Position numbers and translations under genes: made by a program
Shown here: positions 1 through 6,962 of the stretch, in pieces
Layout: each line of letters starts with the position of its first letter
How positions within the stretch are numbered: position 1 is the first letter of the stretch
Notes under the pieces: generated by a model
Seen by the model: only the letters and a program-made list of their open reading frames with translations
Told to the model about the DNA's origin: nothing
The model's database searches: none
Assembly: GCA_012718855.1 (NCBI GenBank)
Contig: JAAYBS010000063.1
Span: 1 to 40,368 of the forward strand
DNA from: Syntrophomonadaceae bacterium
GTDB taxonomy: Bacteria > Bacillota > Syntrophomonadia > Syntrophomonadales > Syntrophomonadaceae
Length of the DNA: 40,368 nucleotides
Direction: 5' to 3'

Positions 1-125
1 AAGAATAGGTCACCCTGGTTTAGCCATACTGAAATGTTCTATTCCAAAAATCGTAGGGATAGGGGTGACATTTCTGCTGCTCAGTTATCGAGATAAAGGG
101 GTGACATTTTTCCTGACCATTGACA
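1..125. mobile_element. Probable terminal end of an insertion sequence (IS21-like), partial
   Basis: Read on the minus strand from base 125, the sequence begins TGTCAATGGTCAGG and carries two identical copies of AAATGTCACCCCT (109-97 and 73-61), 36 bp apart. A shorter related piece, GGTCACCC, lies near 8-15 in the other orientation. A 5'-TG terminus followed by several internal copies of a short repeat is the known arrangement of IS21-family ends. No transposase frame is inside the window, so the body of the element would lie to the left. The inferred end is only a few bases from the stop codon of the MFS exporter gene. Family assignment is inference; the repeats themselves are seen directly. 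Confidence 0.45.
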
Positions 126-132
126 GAAAGAT

Positions 133-1560
133 TTAGCTATTGTCTTGTTCAACTTTATCCGCAGATGGTTTACGATATCGGGTGCTGAGCAGTGAGAATA
201 TCAGACCGCAGGCAGCCAATACAGCTGCCAGGCAGAATACCAGATGATGAGCTGTAATGTATGCAGCGATATATCCCAACCGGGGAGAGTTATAATTCAG
301 AATGCCAGTGAAGGTGGCAACTGATACAGCCACTCCCAGTGAAAAGGAGAAGTTTCTGATGGTTGAAATAAACCCGCCGGTATACCCGGTTTTGTTAGGA
401 GGAATTGAGGCCATTATAGAACTATTATTTGGAGATCCAAAACATCCATTACCAATTCCCAGCAAGAGCAATCCACTTATTATAAGGGGTAGATTTACGT
501 GCTGATCCAAGCTTGACAGGGAAAGAAATGCCATAATCATTAGAATGAAAGATGCAGTGGTAAGACGAGTAGGTCCAATTTTATCAGATAGATTACCGGC
601 TAAAGGGGCACTGATTGCCATAGATAATGGGGGTATGGTCATCATTAATCCGGAGACAGTAGGGGAGTAGTGCAATATATTTTCAAAATAGAATGGTAAT
701 AAGAAAGTCACAAATGTTTGGGTGCTGTAAGCAAAAAACGCCATTATATTTCCATAGGTGAAATTCTTTTCTTTAAATAGGGCAAAATCAAGCATGGGCT
801 TTTGGCTTTTATTCTCAAGCCAAATAAATAATGCAAATAAAAGAATTGAAATACTCAAAAGTACAGGTTTGATACCTGATGCCAGGGATATAACCAACGT
901 AAATGCAAATAGAGCAAAGGTTATGGTTCCCGGTATATCAAATTCCGGTGTTTTTTTAGAAGATGGTTGTAAGGGAAGATATTTTGATGCCAGTAAAAAC
1001 CCGATTAAACCAATGGGGACATTAATCAGAAATATGCTTTTCCAACCCCAGGCAGCAACCAGCAAACCACCTAACCCTGGTCCGGTCATATTACCAATAC
1101 CAACCATACTGCCGGTAAAACCCAGGGCTTTACCACGTTCACCCGGCGGAAAGGAATTGAAAACTATTCCAATTCCGGTGGCCATCATCATACTTGCACC
1201 CAGAGCCTGGAATGCACGGGCCATAATTAATAATAGCAGTGTAAATGATAAACTGCAGGCTAATGAACCGATGGCAAATAACAGAAACCCTAGTGAATAA
1301 AGCCGTTCACTGCCAATCTGGTCACCCAGTTTACCCCAGAACATAAGAGTAGCAGTGATTACCAGCATATAAATCGTAACTATCCATTGAACCGATTCTA
1401 TACTCACATTAAAGTTATCTGCAATTGTTGGGTTGGCAATGTTTAGAATACTTCCGTCCAGGGTAGACATAAATATTCCTAAACAAATTATAATTAAAGC
1501 CCGCCATTTATTTTCTAACTTATTAATCTCTTTTTTCCTCCAGCAGAACATTGTAGACAT
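133..1560 (-). CDS. MFS multidrug exporter, DHA2 (14-TM, EmrB/QacA-like) family
   Basis: Proton-coupled drug or small-molecule exporter of the inner membrane. The protein is almost entirely hydrophobic helices; its 475 residues fit the 14-helix DHA2 type. After TM1 comes the typical STLDGSILNIANP stretch, motif A appears as GKLGDQIGSERLY between TM2 and TM3, and the exporter motif C appears in TM5 as GNMTGPGLGGLLVA. The first 11 residues from ATG 1560 look unlike the family (MSTMFCWRKKE) and no ribosome site precedes that ATG. A good GGAGG (1537-1541) instead sits 9 bases before an in-frame ATT (1527-1525), giving an N-terminus INKLENKWRALI of normal family length. The stop codon lies 7 bases from the inferred insertion-sequence end. 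The substrate cannot be told from sequence. Confidence 0.88.
   Translation of the reverse strand: MSTMFCWRKKEINKLENKWRALIIICLGIFMSTLDGSILNIANPTIADNFNVSIESVQWIVTIYMLVITATLMFWGKLGDQIGSERLYSLGFLLFAIGSLACSLSFTLLLLIMARAFQALGASMMMATGIGIVFNSFPPGERGKALGFTGSMVGIGNMTGPGLGGLLVAAWGWKSIFLINVPIGLIGFLLASKYLPLQPSSKKTPEFDIPGTITFALFAFTLVISLASGIKPVLLSISILLFALFIWLENKSQKPMLDFALFKEKNFTYGNIMAFFAYSTQTFVTFLLPFYFENILHYSPTVSGLMMTIPPLSMAISAPLAGNLSDKIGPTRLTTASFILMIMAFLSLSSLDQHVNLPLIISGLLLLGIGNGCFGSPNNSSIMASIPPNKTGYTGGFISTIRNFSFSLGVAVSVATFTGILNYNSPRLGYIAAYITAHHLVFCLAAVLAACGLIFSLLSTRYRKPSADKVEQDNS
1537..1541 (-). promoter_or_regulatory. Ribosome binding site that points to an ATT start for the MFS gene
   Basis: GGAGG on the minus strand, 9 bases before ATT at 1527-1525. 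There is no ATG, GTG or TTG at a suitable distance. The ATG codons at 1560 and 1551 lie upstream of this site and have no Shine-Dalgarno of their own. The site could be chance (the codons encode Trp-Arg if translation starts further upstream). Confidence 0.3.
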
Positions 1561-1691
1561 AATAATATTATCATCTACCGGTCAGGATTAGTAATGTGAA
1601 GTTAAAAATGATAAGGTTGGAAATTAAGCAAGATCTTTGCAGATATTATGAAGAAGCTGTTGCTAAGGGGAGTAATACTATATAGTTGAAA

Positions 1692-2639
1692 TTACCGCCT
1701 GCCTAGAACGGCAATAATGACATCGGATAAACAACCGGCGGCTTTGTCGGCAACATTAAGTGAAACCTCTTCGGTACCAATTTCGAATAACAGAGAGCGG
1801 GCGTACAAATCCTGGTTATAATCACCGCGTCCCATATATATACCCCTCATCAGACCGGGGTAAAGTGTATCAGCTTCGTCCTTAATTCGGCGGGCAAATT
1901 CCAGGTTGGCATTCATGGCCGGATTGGATCTGCCTAGAACTATCATTATCCTAGCAGTTTCAATACCATTTATCTGCGTTAAATAAGTGGCAGCAGGAGC
2001 TGAATCACGATGTATATCAAATATGGCGTCAGGAGTAGCTTTTAATAATTGTACGGCGGTACGGCGTGAGCGGTTGTAGGCATTTATGTCGTGCGGTCCA
2101 TGATTGTTGTCCTGATGTACAGCAACTATGCCATGGTCGTTTAATTCCTTGGCCATGGCAGTGCCAACTTTTATAACATCTCCATCGGGAATTCTTGTAG
2201 ATAACCCGGAGGTTAAACGGTAGCATTCATCGTTATGGGTATGATAGATAGCCACCGAAATATTGGATGTACTTATTCTGACATTATTAGGAAACAAAAG
2301 AGTAGCAGACGGCATATAATCTACGTTTTCCTTATTGGAAGTGTCAGATTTAATTCCGGCGATGGCGGTATTACCCTTAACCTTTAAAATGACATAATGC
2401 TGGTTTTCTGCACTTATATATTCGTCATCTACTGAAACTGGAACACCGGTTTCCAGAATTATTTTCCCATCGGTATTGCGTATAGTTACATATTTAGATC
2501 TATTGGTATCAATATCAGCAGATGGCAGCGGTTTAGCCGGCTGCGGAGTTGTTAATTGATGGGCTATATAGGATATTATCATTATTATCAGGAAAAAACT
2601 AAAAAAGAGCCAAATGTAACGCTTGGCTGATGAATGCAT
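1692..2639 (-). CDS. spoIIP: Stage II sporulation protein P (SpoIIP), peptidoglycan amidase/endopeptidase
   Basis: SpoIIP degrades septal peptidoglycan during forespore engulfment, working with SpoIID and SpoIIM. The 315-residue protein has a short cytoplasmic N-terminus, one membrane anchor (about residues 8-27), then an extracytoplasmic domain. SpoIIP hallmarks are visible: IYHTHNDECY (131-140, with the zinc-type His and Glu), FDIHRDS (207-213), and near the C-terminus GIYMGRGDYNQDLYARSLLFEIGT. This is near the length of short clostridial SpoIIP proteins; the N-terminal extension of Bacillus SpoIIP is shorter here. The ribosome site AAGGCGG lies in the 3' arm of a long hairpin (2646-2689), so translation from an ahcY read-through transcript may be hindered. 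The gene is alone, without gpr next to it as in many Firmicutes. Confidence 0.9.
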   Translation of the reverse strand: MHSSAKRYIWLFFSFFLIIMIISYIAHQLTTPQPAKPLPSADIDTNRSKYVTIRNTDGKIILETGVPVSVDDEYISAENQHYVILKVKGNTAIAGIKSDTSNKENVDYMPSATLLFPNNVRISTSNISVAIYHTHNDECYRLTSGLSTRIPDGDVIKVGTAMAKELNDHGIVAVHQDNNHGPHDINAYNRSRRTAVQLLKATPDAIFDIHRDSAPAATYLTQINGIETARIMIVLGRSNPAMNANLEFARRIKDEADTLYPGLMRGIYMGRGDYNQDLYARSLLFEIGTEEVSLNVADKAAGCLSDVIIAVLGRR

Positions 2640-2645
2640 AATAAT

Positions 2646-2689
2646 ACCGCCTTATTAAATAATTGCTATTATTATTTGAATAAGGCGGT
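2646..2689 (-). promoter_or_regulatory. Long hairpin between ahcY and spoIIP that contains the spoIIP ribosome site
   Basis: ACCGCCTTATT (2646-2656) pairs perfectly with AATAAGGCGGT (2679-2689). Seven further pairs (2657-2663 with 2671-2677) continue the stem past a one-base bulge. On the minus strand the right-hand arm is transcribed first, and the left-hand arm carries AAGGCGG, 7 bases before the spoIIP ATG. The run after the stem (TATTATTATG) is a poor U-tract, so this may be a weak ahcY terminator, a translation-blocking structure for read-through mRNA, or both. Confidence 0.55.
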
Positions 2690-2718
2690 TAGTTTATACA
2701 GTGAGTGATTATGATAAT

Positions 2719-4002
2719 TTAAAGATTAGTATCCCAATTATCCAGATATTCTTTTTGTTCATCAGTCAATTCATCTATGGAAATATTCATTGACTGCAAC
2801 TTTAAGCGGGCAACCCGCTGGTCAATTTCAGCTGGTACATTATAAACGTGATTTTCCAGTTTATCACGATTTTCAATAACATAAATCAGGGACAGGGCCT
2901 GCAAAGAAAAACTGAGATCCATGACTTCCGCCGGATGCCCGTCGCCAGCGGCCAAATTGACCAGACGGCCTTCAGCCAGTAGGTAAAGCTTGCGGCCATC
3001 TTCCATTACAAATTCTTCAATGTTGTTTTTCAGCAACCTATTACTTACTGCCAGAGCATTTAAGTCATCTTTACTGATTTCCACATCAAAATGACCGGCA
3101 TTTGCCATTATGGCATTATCCTTCATTAGTTTAAAATGCTCACCGCGAATAACATTTACATTTCCGGTAACGGTTATAAATATATCACCTAATTTAGCAG
3201 CTTTGCTCATAGGCATAACCTCAAATCCGTCCATTACAGCTTCATTGGCTTTAATCGGATCAATTTCGGTAATTATTACTTTGGCACCCATACCCAGAGC
3301 CCTCATGGAAACGCCTTTTCCGCACCATCCATAACCAACTACTACTACATACTTGCCGGCTACCACCAGGTTAGTAGTACGATTAATGCTATCCCATACC
3401 GATTGGCCAGTACCATAACGATTATCAAACAAGTATTTCATATAAGCATCATTAACTGCCATCATTGGAAAAAGCAAAGATCCATCTGCATCCATGGATT
3501 TAAGCCGTACAATTCCGGTAGTGGTTTCCTCACAACCGCCGATTATCTTGCGAGCCTGATCGACACGGCTTTTATGTAGCATGGTTACAACGTCGGCACC
3601 ATCATCAATAATTGCATCCGGCATGGTATCAAGGGTCATCTCCAGAAATTTATGATATTCTTCAGGTGATTCGCCGTGTATTGCATAAACTGTTATGCCA
3701 GAGTCAGCCAGGGCTGCAACTACGTCATCCTGTGTAGATAAGGGATTACTGGCACAGGCAACCACATCAGCACCAGCAGCTTTAAGTGTTTGCAGCAGAT
3801 AACCGGTTTTGGCTTCCAGATGCAGACAGCAGGCAATGGTTTTACCTGCCAGAGGTTTAGTCTGAATAAATTCTTCACGCAGAATGTTTAATACCGACAT
3901 ATTCTGACTAACCCATTTGAGTTTACGATATCCGTATTCCGCTAAAGCCGGATCCTTAATAATGGATTTACGGATTTGCATATTTTCAGGTACAGCGTTC
4001 AT
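2719..4002 (-). CDS. ahcY: S-adenosylhomocysteinase (SAH hydrolase)
   Basis: Cytoplasmic NAD-dependent enzyme that splits S-adenosylhomocysteine into adenosine and homocysteine, relieving product inhibition of SAM methyltransferases. At 427 residues it is the compact form without the insertion seen in many eukaryotic and bacterial enzymes. Visible landmarks: H61 in LHLEAKTG, D134 in [10 protein letters not shown]158/E159 in [11 protein letters not shown]189 and D193 in [11 protein letters not shown], and the NAD loop GYGWCGKG (223-230, GxGxxG). The C-terminus ends YLDNWDTNL as in homologues. The start is ATG with AAGGGGG upstream. It is divergent from the GT4-GH57-GH57-methyltransferase operon, so a methyltransferase that makes its substrate is encoded nearby. 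I see no SAH or SAM riboswitch in the 150 bases upstream. Confidence 0.97.
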   Translation of the reverse strand: MNAVPENMQIRKSIIKDPALAEYGYRKLKWVSQNMSVLNILREEFIQTKPLAGKTIACCLHLEAKTGYLLQTLKAAGADVVACASNPLSTQDDVVAALADSGITVYAIHGESPEEYHKFLEMTLDTMPDAIIDDGADVVTMLHKSRVDQARKIIGGCEETTTGIVRLKSMDADGSLLFPMMAVNDAYMKYLFDNRYGTGQSVWDSINRTTNLVVAGKYVVVVGYGWCGKGVSMRALGMGAKVIITEIDPIKANEAVMDGFEVMPMSKAAKLGDIFITVTGNVNVIRGEHFKLMKDNAIMANAGHFDVEISKDDLNALAVSNRLLKNNIEEFVMEDGRKLYLLAEGRLVNLAAGDGHPAEVMDLSFSLQALSLIYVIENRDKLENHVYNVPAEIDQRVARLKLQSMNISIDELTDEQKEYLDNWDTNL

Positions 4003-4152
4003 TTAATTAGACCCCCTTGATTATTTGCACAGTATTTAGCTTAATGATATAGTTAGCCAAACATATAGAACATTATAAGTAAAAAACCTTACAATAGGAA
4101 TCTTAATCTGGTAATATGGTTAAAAATATAACAATGAATGAGGCGAATAGCT

Positions 4153-5340
4153 GTGAAGGTATTAATGTTTAGCTGGGAATACCCTCCTCACATGGTGGGT
4201 GGTTTAGGACAACATGTTTTCGATCTTAGTCGATTCCTGGCTCAACAAGGCATTACAGTACATATTATTACACCCGGAATTGAGAATCTATTGGGTTATG
4301 AAACTGAAAATGGGGTTCATATTCACCGGGTAGGTATATCGCAAAAAGAAGGTGAGGATTTTAAATCCTGGACCTTTACCTTCAATAGTGAAGCAATACG
4401 CAAGGCAGTTAGTGTTAATTCTCAGGTAGGAGGGTTTGATGTAGTTCATTCCCATGATTGGTTAGTAGCATATGCAGGCAGATCAGTAGCCAAGATTTTT
4501 GAGATACCTCTCGTGACTACCATTCATGCAACTGAACACGGCAGAAATATCGGCTTGCATAACCGTATGCAAATGGAAATTAATGAAATAGAAAAGAACC
4601 TTGCCCTGGATTCATCCCGGGTAATTTGCTGTAGTCAATATATGCAGGATGAAGTATGTAATTTATTTGGCCGCCCGCGTGAGGACCTTAGAATAATACC
4701 CAATGGGGTTGACCCGGATCTTTTTACCTCACTGCCTGTAACACCGAGATTTGATATTGGTGATGATGAACAGGTAGTTTTTTTTATAGGCAGATTGGTG
4801 CCGGAAAAAGGAGTCTGGCAATTAATCAATTGTTTTCCTGAGGTTTTAAAAGCTGTTCCGCAAGCAAAACTTTATATTGGCGGTCGGGGTCCGCAGAAGG
4901 TAGCTTTGGAGAAATTGGCCCGGGAAAATGGAATTGCTGATAAAGTCTATTTTACCGGATTTATTGCCAAAGAAGATCGCAACTATGTTTATAATCGTGC
5001 TAAAGTAGCCGTGTTCCCCAGTCTGTATGAACCATTTGGAATCGTAGCCCTCGAAGCAATGGCTACCAATACACCAGTAATTGTTGGTAATGTAGGCGGA
5101 TTAGCCGAAATTGTTTCTGATGGATTTAATGGTCTGAAAGTATCTCCCGGTTCTGAGGAAGAATTGGCTGCAGCCATAATCAAATTGTTGACTGATGAAA
5201 AATTAGCCGGCAATTTGCAGGATAACGGTTATCAAACGGTGAAATCTGTATACAGTTGGGAAGTTATTGCCAGTTCGACCATAGAAGTTTATAACGAAGT
5301 AATCAAAAGTATAGAGAGAGAAGCGAAGATTATTATCTGA
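4153..5340 (+). CDS. GT4 glycosyltransferase, glycogen-synthase-like
   Basis: Retaining GT-B glycosyltransferase, likely cytoplasmic and acting on alpha-glucans given its neighbours. The start is taken as GTG 4153, preceded by GAGG at 4140-4143 with 9 bases between. This gives the family-typical beginning V-KVLMFSWEYPPHMVGGLGQHV, whereas ATG 4138 adds five residues and has no ribosome site. The N-terminal domain carries the GGL donor-site loop; the C-terminal domain has FIGRLVPEKG and the retaining-enzyme E-x7-E motif in EPFGIVALEAMA. First gene of a four-gene plus-strand set (gaps of 44, 15 and 44 bases). GT4 proteins in front of GH57 branching enzymes usually act as ADP- or UDP-glucose-dependent glucan synthases; the donor here is unknown. 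Confidence 0.88.
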   Translation: MKVLMFSWEYPPHMVGGLGQHVFDLSRFLAQQGITVHIITPGIENLLGYETENGVHIHRVGISQKEGEDFKSWTFTFNSEAIRKAVSVNSQVGGFDVVHSHDWLVAYAGRSVAKIFEIPLVTTIHATEHGRNIGLHNRMQMEINEIEKNLALDSSRVICCSQYMQDEVCNLFGRPREDLRIIPNGVDPDLFTSLPVTPRFDIGDDEQVVFFIGRLVPEKGVWQLINCFPEVLKAVPQAKLYIGGRGPQKVALEKLARENGIADKVYFTGFIAKEDRNYVYNRAKVAVFPSLYEPFGIVALEAMATNTPVIVGNVGGLAEIVSDGFNGLKVSPGSEEELAAAIIKLLTDEKLAGNLQDNGYQTVKSVYSWEVIASSTIEVYNEVIKSIEREAKIII

Positions 5341-5384
5341 GCAAAATAATTGGTATTACACCTCGATAGGGGATGTGTGGCAGG

Positions 5385-6947
5385 GTGAATGGAAGAATAT
5401 TGTTAATGCTGCACAGTCATATTCCATACGTTAAAAGGCAGGGAAGATGGCCTTTTGGGGAAGTGTGGCTGTTTGAAGCAATGGCTGAGACTTACATACC
5501 ATTACTGAATAGTCTTATAAAGCTGAATGATGAGGGAGTAAATGCACCATTAACTTTCAGTTTTACCCCGGTGCTCCTGGAACAACTAAATTCCAAATAT
5601 ATTAAACATGAATTCGTTGAATACTTGCAGGAACGCGAGAGTATGGCCGGTGCTGATGAACGTTATTATTTATCTACCGGAGAAAATGAATATGCCCGTC
5701 TAGCGGCATATTATCGAGCCTATTATCGTGATATTCGCAGGGATTTTGAAATTGAATTTGACCGTAATATTATTCAAGTCCTAAAACAATTGCAAAACCA
5801 AGGGCGAATTGAAATTATTACTACCGCAGCAACCCATGCCTATTTGCCTTTATTGGATCAAGCTGGATTGGAAACCCAGGTATATTGGGGAAAGGAATTA
5901 TACAATAATGTATTTGACCGTGAACCGGAGGGGTTCTGGTTACCTGAATGCGGCTATTTCCAAGGCATAGAAGATATTTTAATTAAAAATGGATTTAAGT
6001 ATTTTTTTGTTGATAGTCATGCCATCGAAGGAGGCAAGCCAATAGGTATCTCCAGCCATGGTTTTCCTGATGAAGAAATCGAGATTGAAACTTTTGCTTC
6101 TACGGGTCTTAGTACATACCGGCCATACACTTTAAAAGATAATCAGATAACCGTATTTGGACGTAATGCTATGGTCAGTCATCAGGTATGGTCAGCTGAT
6201 TACGGATACCCGGGGGACGAAAATTATCGTGAGTTTCATAAACATTCCATGCGCTCCGGTTTTAAGTATTGGAAGGTCACTGATCGAAATCAGGCTATGG
6301 ATAAAAAGCAAGTTTACAATCCGGAAGAAGCACAGTTGAAAATTAAACAGCAGTCCTGGCATTTTGTAAATAGCCTGGTTAATACAGCTAAAAATGCGGC
6401 TAAATTAGGCTTCGCATCACCGTTAATAGTAGGCTGCTATGATACTGAGTTATTTGGACATTGGTGGTGGGAAGGTGTTGACTGGTTGGAAGCTGTAATT
6501 CGTTGTATTAACGATAACCCCAGTCTGGAATTGGTTTTACCCACTCAAGTTGGAAAGGGCAGGCATGAAGCGCAGGTATTTGAATCATCCTGGGGTATGG
6601 GTGGTAAGCATTATGTCTGGGAAAATACTGAAACCGCCTGGATGTGGGATATAATAAGACAATCCGGACGGGAATTTGAAGCGTTAAAATCCCGCACCTA
6701 TAACCAGGAGTTGGCTGATGTAGCTTTATCTCAGGCCTTAAAAGAACTAATGCTTATACAGAGCAGTGATTGGTTGTTTATGGTTAGTAATAACTTAACC
6801 AGGGATTATGCTATGAAAAGGTTCTTTGAACATTATGCCAAGTTACTTAGAATAAGCAATAGTTTACAAAATGATTCATTTGATGAGACCTTTTCAGAAT
6901 GGTTAAATCGAATTCAATATGAAGATGACTTTTTTAGTTGTCTGTAA
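5385..6947 (+). CDS. GH57 1,4-alpha-glucan branching enzyme (DUF1957 type)
   Basis: Cytoplasmic enzyme that cuts alpha-1,4-glucan and re-joins it as an alpha-1,6 branch. GTG 5385 is preferred because AGGGG (5368-5372) abuts ATG 5373 and cannot serve it; GTG 5385 yields VNGRILLMLHSHIPYVK, which matches the family N-terminus. GH57 motifs in order: HSHIPY near residue 10, GFWLPECGY with probable nucleophile Glu about 188, and YDTELFGHWWWEG with probable acid/base Asp about 353. These positions are close to the known 183 and 354 of the Thermococcus branching enzyme. The length of about 520 is normal, including the C-terminal helical domain. It follows the GT4 gene by 44 bases and precedes a second GH57 gene by 15, so all are probably co-transcribed. 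Confidence 0.92.
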   Translation: MNGRILLMLHSHIPYVKRQGRWPFGEVWLFEAMAETYIPLLNSLIKLNDEGVNAPLTFSFTPVLLEQLNSKYIKHEFVEYLQERESMAGADERYYLSTGENEYARLAAYYRAYYRDIRRDFEIEFDRNIIQVLKQLQNQGRIEIITTAATHAYLPLLDQAGLETQVYWGKELYNNVFDREPEGFWLPECGYFQGIEDILIKNGFKYFFVDSHAIEGGKPIGISSHGFPDEEIEIETFASTGLSTYRPYTLKDNQITVFGRNAMVSHQVWSADYGYPGDENYREFHKHSMRSGFKYWKVTDRNQAMDKKQVYNPEEAQLKIKQQSWHFVNSLVNTAKNAAKLGFASPLIVGCYDTELFGHWWWEGVDWLEAVIRCINDNPSLELVLPTQVGKGRHEAQVFESSWGMGGKHYVWENTETAWMWDIIRQSGREFEALKSRTYNQELADVALSQALKELMLIQSSDWLFMVSNNLTRDYAMKRFFEHYAKLLRISNSLQNDSFDETFSEWLNRIQYEDDFFSCL

Positions 6948-6962
6948 TTTTGGAGGTGCTTT

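Noticed and set aside
758-1300. 180-codon open frame on the plus strand
   Set aside because: It is antisense to the MFS exporter gene, has no ribosome site and shows no domain; open only because of codon bias on the other strand.
4003-4137. Search for a SAH or SAM riboswitch ahead of ahcY
   Set aside because: The gap is AT-rich and I can build no conserved aptamer core; only a weak TATAAT-like site is visible.
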